The notes: generated by a model from the letters alone, not told the origin. Positions 1-12,730 are shown, numbered from the stretch's first letter. The stretch is DNA of 64,000 nt from Litsea cubeba (GCA_012931725.1 CM022946.1:60912098-60976097); one strand, 5' to 3'. Program-made: numbers and translations.

Positions 1-600
1 ACATCCAGCCGTCCACAATCTTCACTAGATCACTGACAAGGCGGCATCCAGCGGCTGAAGCCACATCAGGGCAGGGCCCGAGGGCAGATCCGCTGATGCT
101 CCTACCGCCAAAAGCACCCAACACGATCTGGCCCAACAAGACGCGCATTTAATACATTGTGGGCTGATCCGACTGACATTAAATGCAGGATGGGCTGGAT
201 TGGACCGCATTTATTACTTTGCGGGCCTATCATGACTCCCAGTCAAATCACGGGACACACACCAAGGTGTCCTCCAAAAATACAAGCCAAAGCTTCTATA
301 AATGGAATCTCATACCACATGCAAGGTACGCAGAATACAACTCATAGAACTGTTACTCTGCCTCTCTTCTTCCTCTCCTTCCATTGTTCCAGTTCCTTCA
401 CTGACTTTGGCATCGGAGAGCCTTGCGCCGCCCAGGCCAGGGTCCTCTGACCGTGTGTTCTTCCCTTTCAGGCTTCCGGACGGCACCCAGTCACCATCAT
501 CATCGGATAAGTCCTCTAAGGCTCCCCAGTTATTGTGGGTCATTATTTTCTGCACCTACAAATAGTTTAACCTTTTTATGCTTCCACACTACTTTACTCA
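1..600 (+). repeat. Probable Tat-type gypsy LTR fragment
   Basis: No convincing gene. A TATA-like box (tctataaatgg, about 293-303) is followed by a CT-rich stretch and then by 'actgactttggcatcggaga' near 400, a phrase I associate with the transcribed part of Tat-lineage Ty3/gypsy LTRs. Neither LTR end is visible, so this is taken as a truncated LTR. The short reading frames here have no recognisable domain. The assignment rests on pattern memory only. Confidence 0.35.
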
Positions 601-877
601 TGTGATGGACTCATTTTTGCACTGATGGCAGAACATCCTACCGTATTACTTGGGACGCTCATATGTTTTGTCGCTTGATGCCGTTCATTACTTGTGTTTT
701 TGCTGAAATGTGTTGCAAATGTGATAAGAATTTGTGCATATCCTCACACATGGAATCCTGTGGGAACACAGGTCATGTGGGGGCAAATTGCTAACCTTGG
801 TAGACCCCGCACTAGTCTCACCCCAAAACTCGGAGGGGTTTTTGGAGGTCCGATTTGGGGGTTTGATACACCTGACT
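601..877. other. Intergenic, nothing recognised
   Basis: Mixed-composition DNA without a credible coding frame, RNA gene or repeat end that I can recognise. Confidence 0.4.
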
Positions 878-1035
878 TGTGACGCCCCGGAGTCCCACAT
901 CGACTATAGAGAGGAAAGTGATTGAGATTATATGTAAGCTCACACCCTTACCTTGCATGAGGTCTTTTGATGGGTTGAGGCCCATCAGAAATAAAACCGT
1001 GAGGCCAGTGTGCCAAAGCGGACAATATCATGCAT
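878..1035 (+). repeat. TRIM-family LTR fragment
   Basis: Starts TGTGACGCCCCGGAGTCCC and runs through the 'cacatcgactatagagagga' and 'gcccatcagaaataaaaccg' blocks. The same blocks occur in reverse complement in both LTRs of the complete TRIM at 51373-51865. Similarity fades near 1035 before the other LTR end, and the sequence then changes to a GGGGTGGGGCC-rich stretch. Probably a truncated or solo LTR of that family. No target-site duplication was found. Confidence 0.7.
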
Positions 1036-1499
1036 TGGTAAGGTAAGGGGTGGGGCCTAAGGTAAGCCATTATCCTACCCACACATGTATAGGGCCGGGC
1101 CTAAGCAAACAAAAGCTCTCGACTTTTACAGCGGGTTTATAATTTTTAGGCCCTTACCCTACTCTCAAAGATCAGGGCCAGGTGAGGGCCAAAAGAAAGG
1201 AAGATTACTTATCTTTAAAAAAATAAACCGTTCCCATACCACCACTGAGTTCCAACTTAATGCTAACCATCCTCCTTTGTCTATGTTGGGGACCGGTAAT
1301 AAAATGCAAATGGCAGCATAGCAGCGTTAAAAACTTTTTTTTTATTGAAAGGTTGATGGTGGGATAAAATAATTTTTCTAATATAAAACATAAAGAATAT
1401 AACAATAATCCTATAAATGATAATACACATAAATAATTAGAAATAACTCTTTATTTAATTATTCAATTTACTTTTAGAATATCTAAAAAACCATTTAAT
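1036..1499. other. Intergenic, nothing recognised
   Basis: GC-rich for the first 150 bases, then AT-rich. No supported gene or element end. Confidence 0.4.
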
Positions 1500-2170
1500 A
1501 CATTATTATCATTGTGTTGCTACAAATACACAAATTAAGACTTCTACAAGTCTCAGATTTTAAACAACTCATATACTGGTCAGGTACTCTTCTTCCTGTA
1601 TTAAATGCTGATTCAGAAGCAATTATAGAGATTGGAATTGCTAAAATGTCACAAGCCATTCTTGAAATAACTGGATATTTTGCTGACTCAACTTTCCACC
1701 AAATTTATAGATTTATCCATTGACTCCTCCAAATAACAATTTAATTCAGATTTTCCCTCTACAAGAATAGTCTGAGTAATTTGTTCCTCAAACATTAAGA
1801 AATCATCTTCAAGCTTAGTAGCTATTTTTTACTAAATCAACTTTATCCACATTTGACAATGTCATGGTAAGTGTATCACAAATCACACGGTACTCTTTAT
1901 AAAGATTTTTAAAGAGCCCAAGAGTATTATCTCGACGAATACTTATATTATATCTTCGCTTGATCCATATAACTTTCTTAAAACATACTCTAAATACAAC
2001 AACTTACATTGAGTATCAAAGAGAATGGTCATTTCAAATACTTTATTATACTGCTTTCAATATTTATAAGGAATATCTTTCATTTCTCAAACGATATTTA
2101 TACAAAATATATCTACACTATCTAACTTTTGTACCAATAAACTATATATTCTAATAACTTCTAGTAAAAA
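1500..2170 (-). pseudogene. hAT transposase C-terminal remnant
   Basis: Read on the minus strand, about 1525-1677 translates to a clear hATC dimerisation block: Y-P-V-I-S-R-M-A-C-D-I-L-A-I-P-I-S, then ASESAFNTGRRV. This is the conserved C-terminal signature of plant hAT (BED-type, RICESLEEPER-like) transposases. Upstream on the same strand (1690-2000) are further hAT-like pieces in shifting frames (for example LFKNLYKEYRV and KSELNCYLEESMD), with stops between them. The N-terminal BED finger and catalytic core are absent, so this is a decayed, truncated copy. No TIR or TSD was seen. Confidence 0.7.
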
Positions 2171-3699
2171 TAAATGAATAGATGAGTACTTACTTCCTGA
2201 AAATTTTAAAGTAGCTTCACAAACACTCTTAAAAAGTTCACATATTTAATAAATTGCGGGCTGAGCCCCATTGGGCTGGATGAGTCAATTAAGCCTTAGC
2301 TCGGCCCTCAAGATTGGGGGCTTTTCAAAATAGTGCCCTCCCCTACCCTCGTGCTTTATGACAGAAAAAAAAGAAAAAAAAAAGCTCTCTCTTTGCGGTA
2401 GGAGGCCCCCCTCGTCAAAGGGCTGAATTGACGACCCTACTGACTGACTGCAAACATGAGAAGAAACTTAGAGAAACTGTGTAAAAATGCAAGTTGCTTA
2501 GTGGGAGACAGAGACTACCATAATACAAGAAATGTGTTGCTATGCTTAGGAAGCTTTAATGAATCAATCGGCCCATCTTACAATCAAAGAGGAAACTATT
2601 CAAAAGGAGAGATTCAAATTAAACTAAAAAGAAAAAAATATAGAATTTTTTTTTGAAGTTTTATTGTGTCCCAATTATGATGTGACAGATTTTGGTGCTT
2701 TCATTAGGTGGAACCACTTGTAGACGTGCTAGTGCATAAATTGAATAAGATAATCCCACATAGTGAGGCCCAACTGGAGCCCCACATATCATTGTATAGA
2801 GAAGGCTGAAAAGATCCTAATGGGTGGGCTCATATATCAAGTTTGGGGTCAATATCATGTCTCTAATTCATTGGTCCTTGATTTAACAATCCAATTCATT
2901 CGGATGGGTCCAAACCTATGAGATCTTATGTAATTAAAGAGGGTCCCATGTATATGAACGGTTTGGATGGATCAGAAGGTGAGCCCCATCATATTGCTCT
3001 CACGGTAACTCGGTAAGAGGGTAAGCAGTGTGCTCATGAGAAGATTTGCTATATATTTATATATAAGTGGCTGATTTCAGGCCGATTTCAAAACATGTGA
3101 CATCCTATTAAGGAAAAAAATTTTGCACTTTTAAAGTGCAACTCTTATTAAGAAAAACAAATTTTATGATTCTAAAGAAGAACATCCTTGAGATGGTTTG
3201 ACATGAATGAACTTTTCAAACTTACAATAAAAAAGGTGAGAGTTTATTTACAAAGAACTTAGCCTAGCTATTTGCGAAGTCCTAGACGAGAGAGCAATTT
3301 ATCTATTCAAAATAATTTAACATACTTCAAGACTGGCTCCTATCTTGTTCACCTCTCAAGCAGATGTGAGGTCCATATAATCATCTATTGGGTCCCACAT
3401 AGATGGTTATTTATACAGATGGATATTGGATAAAATAATTCATATAATAAATAAATAAAAGCCCTCATTTTACGGGCGTTTGGAGGACTGGGTCGGGTAC
3501 TTTCATAGAAGGGCCCAATCGACAGCCCTACCTGGGATGGTCTAGATTTGAGGTGTGTTTTTGGCTTCACCTGGGCCTATTTCTGCGTGCCATAGCCAAA
3601 TGGCCTGAACATGTGCCTCATGCTTACTTACGTCTGGCTTTGCTTGCTAATCTTAGCATGAAGAAATTTCAAGCCTGCAGCTGAATATTGGGCACAACT
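2171..3699. other. Intergenic, nothing recognised
   Basis: AT-rich non-coding DNA with short homopolymers. The few short frames lack any recognisable domain. No RNA gene or clear element boundary was seen. Confidence 0.4.
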
Positions 3700-4439
3700 A
3701 GGGGTGTGCATAGTTTGGTTAAAACTGATTAATCGAACCGGACCGACCGACCGTTAACTGAATTTATCGGTTATTCTTAACCGATCGGGTGGTTCGGTTA
3801 AAGATGTTTGAATATTTCGGTTTTCGGTTAATAGTTCGGTTAACAGAAAAAATTAACAAAATTAACCAAACTGAACCGAAATTATAACATACTATATAAA
3901 TATATAATAAAATGTGTACATGTATATAATATAAAAATCTATTAATACTTATATAAAAATTCAAAATAAATAAAACATACATCAATTAATAAGTATTAAT
4001 TCATGTTACCAAGTACCAACTTAGTAACTTACCAAGTTACCATGTAATGTAGCACCTTCAATATATTATATATTTATATTTATCAAGATTGCAGAACTAA
4101 TGGTTGCACCATTGCAGAACTAATGTTTTCAATTCCTTTACAATTAATGGTTGCATGGTTGCTGCAGGTTGCATGTGTATAGAGTGGCCTTTGGGCTTTG
4201 GCCCAAAATAATGAAAATATAAGGCTTTTGTAAACTTAGCTTTTGGGCTTTGACTTTGGCAAAAAATAATTGGAATTAACCAAACCGACCGAAATCCAAA
4301 CCGATATTTTAGGTTAACCGAACCGATGGTTAATCTGCTAAAAAATTTTGGTTTGGTTAAATGGTTGAAATTAACCGAAAAATTTTGGTTAGGTTAAAAA
4401 TATGTCAATAACCGAACCGACCGACCAATGCACACCCCT
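3700..4439. mobile_element. hAT-like MITE, ~0.74 kb
   Basis: Bounded by inverted ends AGGGGTGTGCA (3700-3710) and TGCACACCCCT (4429-4439). Both subterminal regions are packed with inverted copies of a ggttcggttaaccgaac-type motif, giving a fold-back structure (3715-3850 against 4265-4425). The core is AT-rich and non-coding. Short TIRs starting with AGGGGTGTGCA and dense subterminal repeats fit a non-autonomous hAT element. I did not find an exact 8 bp target duplication, so superfamily and exact ends are uncertain. Confidence 0.6.
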
Positions 4440-5377
4440 TGGCAAAATCCCAAAACTGGCTGCTCAGACGAGATTTGTTCCATGGCCATACCTACTGATC
4501 TTTGTTCAGAAAGTTGGAAACATGACTCGGGTCCCACATTGTGCACTGGGTTTGGGGCCACAATTGACTGCCTTTCTCTGGGCCCATGAAAGACCCTTCT
4601 ACTCGCCGGCATTGAATTTTCAAATGGATGTGTTGGCCCTGATTTAGAACATGTATTGGCTTCATATGGCAAAGCCAGCAGTAATAGTACTACAAAACAA
4701 CATTGTAAGATCAGCCAAGTGGCCTACTGTTGAAGATAACAATCTTTCTTATGTACTCTTGTTCTTGTTGTTAACAGACCCACTTCACCCATTCACTTCC
4801 AACTCATCAGGCGAATCAGTCACCACTCCTATTTCATATTTTTGGAACTCCAAAGCTCCAATCTCTCCTTTGGAAAATCAGCCAAATGGATATCTGTTGA
4901 TTGAGAAACCATCTCAGAGCTGTATCTTTCCCCTTTACTGAGTGACCCATCTCATAATATTAACAAATCCCAAATTCATTCCTGACTTCATCAAAGAGCT
5001 CCTCCATGGCCACAACCCCTTTTCTATTACCAGAAAGTTCTTCTATATTGCACAAGATCAGCCATTTGGAAAGTTCTCTCATTTGAGATTCCATTAACTT
5101 GGACTTTTCCCCTTGTTTAGGTATGTTCACCTTCTGTCAAAATCCATCAACAAAACCCAATCAAGACATGTTTCCATGCAAGAAAGCTCTCATCTTCAGT
5201 TGGAGAATGAGACAACTCTAATTTAGCATCATCCAAGCATTCATTTGGTTCTCAAAGATCTACTCATAGATTGTACTAGCAGTTGAGAAGACCTTATTTT
5301 CATTGAGTTCTAACAGGACCACTTCATTTCCCATTCCTACTTCCTCAAAAAAAAACAAAAATCGCTTCTCTCAATCA
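4440..5377. other. Upstream region of the receptor-kinase gene
   Basis: No supported gene. It should contain the promoter and 5' UTR of the kinase gene starting at 5378. I see no strong TATA box. A tract 'cttgtttaggtatgttcacc' near 5115 could be a leader splice site but cannot be decided from sequence alone. Confidence 0.4.
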
Positions 5378-8177
5378 ATGGAAGGAATCTCCTGTTGGGT
5401 CATCTCTGTTTCCCTTATTCTCCTCATTCACTCATCGAATTCAGTAGAAGAAGCAGTTAAGCAGTCCCTCCTCGACTTCTTTCAACAACTAAATGATGGC
5501 AAACGCCCAACCGATCCCAATTTCGGTTGGAACTCGACATCTGACCCGTGCTTGAGCCAATGGAGGGGCATAACTTGCTCTCGCCAACTGTCCGTTAAAA
5601 AAGTAGTACTTGAAGGTCTTGGTTTCACTGGTGTTTTCGATGCCAATTCCATCTGTGCAGTGCCTTCCCTCATTGTCTTGAGCATTCAAAACAACAGAAT
5701 ACATGGAGAGATTCCCACGGAGATTGTCAGATGTAAGCAATTTACTCACCTTTATATCAAGGATAATCAATTTTCGGGAAACCTGCCTGCCTCTCTCTCG
5801 CGCTTAAATAATTTGAAGAGGCTGTTTATTGAGAACAACAACTTCACAGGCGAGTTACCGGATCTGCCCAAGATATCTGGTCTTATATCATTCCTTGCTC
5901 AATACAATCAGTTCAGTGGAGAAATACCAAAATTTGACTTCACCAACCTTGTGGAATTTAATGTCTCTTTTAACAACTTCAGTGGTCCTATTCCTGATCT
6001 CAGCGGCAGATTTGGTGAGGACAGCTTCTTGGGTAATTCGAGATTGTGTGGAAAACCGCTTCTAAATGCATGCCCACCATCAGCTGAACCTAATAGTGGT
6101 GCACCTCCACCCAAAAGCAGATCAAAACAGCGAGAACGGATTCTCATGTATGCTGGTTATATTCTTATAGCTCTGATCATTGTCCTCTTTTTCGTCTACA
6201 AGATCATCAGTCGAAAGAAGAATGTGAAAAAGAGCACTGACGTTGAGCAGAAACGAGTAAATGAAGGTAAAGCAAGGACTAGTAGTGATTCCAGTGGCTA
6301 CAAAAATGGTCCAAGTAGATCCGATTACTCGATCCCTTCATCCAATGAAAGCGGTAGGACATCGGCGTCATTGGTGGTTCTTGAAAATCCAGTGGTGAAG
6401 GACTTGAGGTTCGAGGATCTTCTCAAGGCACCGGCTGAGTTGATGGGGAGAGGAAGACATGGAACCCTCTATAAGGTGATGCTCGAGGACACAGTTCCTC
6501 TGGCTGTGAAGAGGATTAGAGACTGGTCTATTTCAAGCGAAGATTTCCGAAAGAGAATGGAGAACATAGACCGAGTTGATCATCCAAATGTTTTGCCTGT
6601 CTTGGCCTTTTATTCTTCAAAGCAAGAGAAGCTTGTGGTCTATGAGTATCAGCAGAATGGAAGTCTCTTCAAGCTTCTCCATGGTAGGTCATAAGAAATC
6701 TTCAGAACTACAAACTTGCATACGAAACATTCATATCATTCAAAATTCTAACATTTATTTACCATTATCTTAACATGATCTCAATACAACTTACGAACAT
6801 ATTTACCTTTCTTTACGATCGGTTATGGTAAAAATTTATTAACGCAACTAAACAACACACAAGTATCATTTTAACGGGAAAAAAACCCTGGACAAATATG
6901 AGTACTATACTAAGACAAAACAAAGAAACAAGAGACACCACCCAAGCAGAAACTATCCACCCCCTTTTTGGCTAAACCATCTGCAAAACTGTTAGCTGGC
7001 CCAACCACATGAAGAAAATCCAGCTGCATTTGGGAAGACAAAGCCTCAATTTTATATTGATCTGTTTCATTTAATTACCATGTTTGTGTGTATTGTTCAT
7101 GAGGCATGCTTTTATGTACCTGTGTACAATTAAACCTACCCACTTCATTAGTATAGATATCTAATTGAAAAAACCCAATAAGATGGAGCAGAGGTGTATA
7201 GTTTCATGCCTTCTTGACCATAGTTTCATGTTGGGATGATTCAAACTCTTCATTTAACAGATTACGAAGACACATCTAAGGATAGAAGTGGTCAAGCTAA
7301 ATACCAAAAAGTACTAGATATATCTAGGCCCTTCCAATGTGAAAAGTTCTGACACCATTGATCCACAATGGAACCCATCACGTCAATGGTCTGGATCACC
7401 TTTAACAACAACCAAACCCAAGGAAATTCATCATTTACTGGATAGTTCTGTTTGGCTTTTGTTAATTTTTATGCGGGCAAATGTACGTGTATCTTTACAT
7501 GGTTGTGCTTATGTAATATATATGGCTAAATGTATCTGTGTTGTGGATGAATGAACATGTTTCTTGTAGGTTCTTGATACTTCTGACTTTGTAATTCAGG
7601 AACAAAAAATAGTCAACGATTTGATTGGGGCAATAGACTAGGTGTTGCAGCTAGCATTGCTGGAGGCTTGGCCTTCATGCACACAGAGCTTCTTGAAGAA
7701 GGGATAGCCCATGGGAACCTGAAGTCCTCCAACATTATGATGAACAACAACATGGAAGCATTGATTAGTGAATATGGTTTGATGGTGATGGATGACGAAC
7801 CTCTCTCATCTGTCAGCAATAGTGGTGACATCAAATCCCTTGATAACTGCCCAGGGCCCAACTCCCCCTTTAAGGCAGATGTATATAACTTTGGTGTCAT
7901 TCTTCTTGAGCTGCTGACAGGAAAGCTAGTGCAGAACAACGGGTTTGATTTGGCTAGCTGGGTGAACTCAGTGGTTAGAGAAGAATGGACAACTGAAGTC
8001 TTTGACAAAGCCCTGACCATGGAAGGTGCAAATGAAGAATGCATGGTGAATTTGCTACAAGTGGCACTGAAGTGCGTAAATCCTTCTCGAGAGGGGCGGC
8101 CAAGTATGAATCAAGTTGTTAACATGATCCTCACCATAAAAGAGGAAGATGAGAGGTCGATTGTTTTGGGAACATGA
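5378..8177 (+). CDS. LRR receptor-like pseudokinase (LRR-III type)
   Basis: Two exons, 5378-6683 and 7600-8177, predict 627 residues. The intron 6684-7599 has GT (gtaggt) and AG (ttcag) ends, and glycine 436 is split across it. The start is the first ATG (5378); the open frame continues upstream only without an ATG. Order: signal peptide (about 1-22), LRRNT block with WNSTSDPC and WRGITC (about 28-68), about five short LRRs (73-208), transmembrane helix (255-275), basic juxtamembrane tail, kinase-like domain (about 343-620). The glycine loop GRGRHG (357-362) and lysine K378 of LAVKRI are present. HRD is replaced by HGN (473-475) and DFG by EYG (493-495), so catalytic and metal-binding aspartates are missing. 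The domain is expected to be a pseudokinase acting by scaffolding, as in 'probable inactive receptor kinases' of this subfamily. A polyadenylation signal aataaa lies at 8312-8317. Intact; ligand unknown. Confidence 0.93.
6910..7065 (-). pseudogene. LINE RNase H tail inside the kinase intron
   Basis: On the minus strand within the kinase intron, the translation contains QLDFLHVVGPANSFADGLAK followed by KGVDSFCLGGVSCFFV and a stop near 6910. This resembles the end of the RNase H domain found at the C terminus of plant LINEs (the HV-R-xAN-xxAD-LAK signature). It is a short 3'-end remnant lying antisense to the host gene. No poly(A) tail or TSD was identified. Confidence 0.6.
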
Positions 8178-9252
8178 AATTGGATAGATAGTATTCTTCA
8201 ACTTCTGGTGGAAATTTGAAACCAGCAAGAAATCATTTTGGTGAAGATCATTCAATTTTTATTCTAATATCAATTTCTCTAGTGCTTCATAAATGGCCTG
8301 TGAGGATATGAAATAAAACAAACCATTCATTTGGAAATGTACAACCAAACAGCTGATTCTCACAGTATTGATTTGGAAGTCTTCTAGTTAGTTGTTTATA
8401 AGAATTTTTTGTACATGAATTTCATGGCAATGTGCATGGTTCACAAATCACTCTTGGTTTGCATTTATTCATCTCAGAGTGCTCTGGTTGAGCACACTGG
8501 AACTTTTAAAATGACGATGACTGTATTCTATTGTGTATAAGAAGGAAAATAATGGTTTTCAATTTCATGTGTTTGCAGTTTAAAGTTCTTGTTTGAATTA
8601 AATAGACTGATGGTTAGACATTATATGACAGATTCATATTGCCCAGAAAGTTATTATCCTCATTGTTAACCAATCAATATAATTTAAGGAAGTATTATCC
8701 TTCAACATTTGCATATGCTGCCAATGACTATAGCTCTTACAAATTTATAGAGAGCTACACTCAACCATCTATGCTTGTGAACAGGAAAATTGAACCAAAT
8801 AGAAGTCCTGCAAATAATAATTTAATTGAGGTCTCTAGCTTACATAGTGTATATCCCCGGCCCAAGATCCCTTAATCACGCACGGTCACTAAGGCGCCAC
8901 GCCGCATGGGGGCTCGAGTCGACCATCTCTCGTGCATATTTATTTCCCAAACGGCAGTTCCCACAGGATTTCAAATGTGACGTCTTACCATAACCATCAC
9001 AAATGGGGTATATTTCCTCTTTTGCAGAAGCCTGCGCAACTCATTAGCCTGTACCTTACAACATTACAATAGTGGTATATATCATCACATCCATAGCATA
9101 TTTAAAACAACGATAGGAGCATAAATAGTTCGTAGATAGCATTAGGTTTAAGTTAAGTTAAAGAAAAAGAGAAGTAAGTAGCTGAATCAGTTTACGTTTT
9201 ACAAAACACCATTAAAGTTTAAACAACATTATGGCCAACAGGGAAGGGAACA
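8178..9252. other. 3' flank of kinase gene and repeat debris
   Basis: The first ~150 bases are the likely 3' UTR of the kinase. From about 8850 the composition changes (CCCCGGCCC, GGCGCCACGCC blocks) and the tract ends in a purine-rich run (cagggaagggaaca) just before the TGTCACGCC end at 9253. That resembles a polypurine tract next to a 3' LTR. No gene is supported. Confidence 0.4.
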
Positions 9253-9676
9253 TGTCACGCCCCAATTCTGGTTCTTGAGTTTACCGCCAAGGTCCCCGAA
9301 TTTGGCACATGACCTCCCGAATGCATCGGAAGTTCCCAGAACATAGGTCCATAGTGAGTTCCAAATTAAAACTTTTCAAACATACAGTGAAAGGAACAAT
9401 TAAGTGCAGAAGCAATAAGGAATAGTGGGGTCAATATCAATGTCCAATGGTACCACATGCACATATAAAGTAAATGGGTACAAGTCCAAACTAATCCCAT
9501 AATAATAATATAAGTATGTACAAATCAATAGAATCCCAATCCTCACACAAATGACTGTCAAAACCACAATGAAGTCACTCAACTCCCTAATAGGCTATCT
9601 GTCAACGGGCAATACAACGACATGGCCCGGGCCCCACCCATAATCCTCAACTAGAGAAACATTGAGGAACGCCTCG
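9253..9676 (+). repeat. LTR-like fragment X (TGTCACGCC end)
   Basis: Begins TGTCACGCCCCAATTCTGG. The same sequence with moderate divergence occurs in reverse complement at 32921-33168, ending GTGGCGTGACA. Both copies are preceded by a purine-rich tract, as expected for the start of a 3' LTR. The copy is cut off near 9677, where repeat Y begins with TGTGAGGCCCCGCCCC. Non-coding. Confidence 0.55.
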
Positions 9677-12311
9677 TGTGAGGCCCCGCCCCTTTACTAG
9701 CCTAATTATATGCTGATTATATCTAATTATAGCTATCTATGCGAATTAGTAGGGGTTAGCAAGGGTAGTTCAGTCTTTTCCTAGAAATTAGGTCTAATTT
9801 ATATGATTAGGGTCTTTTTGAGATTTATAGGATCGTTAGGGGTCTAGTTGGACTTTCTAGAATTAGTTAGTTGGTTAGAGGCCCATAGATGTAATTCCTA
9901 AGTTTTAAGAGGGTTTATCTTGGAGATTCGTGCACTAAACTTAAAATACCCTAAATGCCCATAGCCTTATTTCTAACAAAATAAACCAAGGGTGGGCAAA
10001 TTGGTAAATTGACTTAGACCAAAGTCTATAAATAAGAACTCAGCTCATATCCTATTGCATTTCCATCTCTCCCTCTCATTTCTCTCTTCCCTCCTCTTCT
10101 CATTTCAACTTCCCTCCATCTCTCTCCCTTCTCCCTTCTCTAATTAAGAGAGTTTCCCAAATCTAGGGCTTCCTCCATCAAAGACCAAGAGATCTCTCGA
10201 AGCTACAGTCATCTACAAGCAAGGATCATCTCCTCATCTCCTTCTTCTCCAACCTAAGTTAATTCTCCTTCCCTAGCTCAATTCCCTTACAAATCTGGCT
10301 CACTACTTAGAATCCTCTATCCTTATGCGTTTTCCTCCATGGAATTTGGGTGTAGGAGACTTAGATATGTAGAAATCTGTGATTTGGGGATTGTTGAGTG
10401 TGATTGGAGACCTTAGAGCTTGGATATAGGAGTATTTGGCTTGATCTTGAAGAACAAGCTAGGAGAACTTTGTTGGAAACCAAAGGCAAGTACAATATAC
10501 AATTTAGCATAGAATGCATGCCTTCTTTCTTGAATTCTACTATGAATGATGAATTAGATGATGGATCTGTAGATTTATCTTCCTCTAAGCTCTATTTTGT
10601 GATTTTTTGCCATTGATGGATGGGAATCCCCCATTTGGAAGATCAATGGCCTATTGGTGATGGTATGATGATGATCGTTGGAGTTTCTATGTATGGAGAT
10701 GGATTTGTATGGAACTGGGATGAGATTGATGGATTTTTGGTGGAAATTGATGGATCTCCGAAATCTCAGGAATCTGAATTTTCAGGAATTTGTGTGTACT
10801 TGGTCGATCGGCGACACTGCAGACTCCAAAATAATTGAGAGCTGGTCAGTCAATTTTGCAACGAGACCACTGTGTAGTTAGTCGACCGGCCATGTACATG
10901 GTCGACCGAGTACACTGCATAACTAAGACCACTTGACAGACCGATTCCCATACAGCTCTGTGTAGTTGGTCAACTAGCCTCTGACCAGGTCGACCGACCA
11001 CACTACGGGTTTCCAGAATCAAGGCCTGGCTGTGAGAGTCTATATCTCTGGACCCCTGTGTTTCGGGTCAACCAACCATGTGCCTGGTCAATCGGGTACA
11101 TCGGCAACTGAGGGTAGACCTGAAAATCAGACCCTGACTTTCCCAGTGTATCCAGTTGACCGGCTATGCATGGTGTCGACCGCATACACTGAGAACAGTG
11201 CATTCCAAATTTTGACAACAGTGCATTCCAAATTTTATTTCTTTTATGATTTGATCTTTCTTAGGCCCCATTGACCTTCCATGTGGACTAAGATGAGTGG
11301 ACCAAAAATGTGTCAAAGGCTGAACTCAGCCTTGACCTATGTGGCCACCTAAAGTAGGGTCTATGGTTGTAAAATGGGACCCAACTTGTTGTTTAATGAT
11401 GGACTTAGATGCTAATGAGCTTCAGAGCACCAAATACACATCTGAGGCTTCCTAAGGCACTGACTTGGGTGAAGTGGGATCCTACACCTGGATGTGTGGC
11501 TGCAACCTAAGTTGGAACTCTTGCTTACGTTTACTTATTGATGGATTATGTTTCATCTGCTTTATGTACATTCCTTCTATTGTTACTGTTTTTTTACCAT
11601 TGTTATACCTTTTAATAAATGGAAATGAGGACCTTGACCTAGGGTTGACCTAGAGGTGACCTTGGATGTATTTGGAGGACATTTGACCTGTGTCTGTGGC
11701 TAGATAGACTATTCTATGGCCTAATGAATGGATGGACATGATACCTTGGAGTAGATTGATGATGTGCATGGATTAGGTACCCTATTAATGGATGGATTGT
11801 ATTCTAAGTTTCTGTATGGTATTGATATGATGATGGACTATGGCAAGGTTATATGGACATTATGATGGATGTATGGTTTATATTGATTATGATGTGGATT
11901 GGACTATGATACTGGACCTTGTATAGACACGAGAGACCTTGCTCACGCAAGGGTAGTCTAGCCAGGTACTGACCTGATTATGTGGTTCCTTAGAGTCGAC
12001 ATAAACATCCATTCGGTTGATATGAGGTTAGCCTTGGCACTAATCACCCTTGGTAGGAGCTATTATTTGTGTGTGAAGCCATCATGATGAGCTGGTAAGA
12101 TGGACGTACGCCATTGGGGCATCACACAATATTGTGCGATACCAATATACAGCTGGCAGACTCCGATAATATCGATACGGTGGGCTATGACCTCATAGGC
12201 TCATACATTTTCCCGTCGCGACTCAATTGTAGTACGGGATGGTAGCATCATAATTCCTCGTGGTACTAGCATGTGTGGATGTGCCACATTGATTAAATGG
12301 ATGGTTTAGCA
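9677..12311 (+). repeat. Repeat Y, plus-strand copy (LTR-like, non-coding)
   Basis: A long non-coding repeat of about 2.6 kb. It has a TATA box at 10027, then a CT-rich leader-like tract (10065-10330), then a cluster of GGTCGACC-type palindromes (10802-11190). A second copy lies on the minus strand at 33169-40228. Matched blocks include the CT-rich leader (against 39800-40130), 'cccccatttggaagatcaat' (against about 36480) and 'cacgcaagggtagtctagcc' (against about 33740). TG-type start, promoter elements and length suggest an LTR of a large retrotransposon, but I cannot fix its 3' end or find a TSD. Short frames inside have no domain. Confidence 0.6.
10027..10034 (+). promoter_or_regulatory. 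TATA box of repeat Y
   Basis: The sequence tataaata is followed about 35-60 bases later by a CT-rich leader. This is the usual layout of an LTR promoter. Confidence 0.5.
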
Positions 12312-12723
12312 TGTTCCTGTATATTAAAACTTGGATGCATTAAGTTTGAAAAGAAGTTTTTCGAATCAAGCATGTCTATAGTTTTAAAACTTCCAAATCA
12401 ACTTAGGCATTTCAGAATTCATGTTTTTAAAACTCTTAGATTGATTTAAATCATGTTTTCAGGCTTGATTCCACGACCCAAAGACCCTCCAAGAAAAATA
12501 CTTTAAAAATCTAAATTTTTGGGAAAAAGGTCCCTATGGCCAGGTCGACATGCAGTGTGGGCGGTCAACCGGCCCAAGGGACCCGGTCAACCAGCCACGC
12601 AGCAGGTCGACCGGGCAGGTGACCGTTGGGCTTTTCAAATGGCTATAATTCTGCCCGTTGAGCCCAGGTCGACTGGGCCTTGTACCAGGTCGACCTGGGA
12701 CATGCCGAGGGTCACTTTTTTGG

Positions 12724-12730
12724 TATAAAA
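12724..12730 (+). promoter_or_regulatory. TATA box of repeat Z copy 1
   Basis: The sequence tataaaa lies directly downstream of the palindrome cluster. Z copy 2 has an equivalent tataaat at 35068-35074 in the same relative position. Confidence 0.5.

Noticed and set aside
5303..5377. Upstream start for the receptor kinase
   Set aside because: The frame opens at 5303 with TTG, not ATG. The ATG at 5378 gives a proper signal peptide directly.
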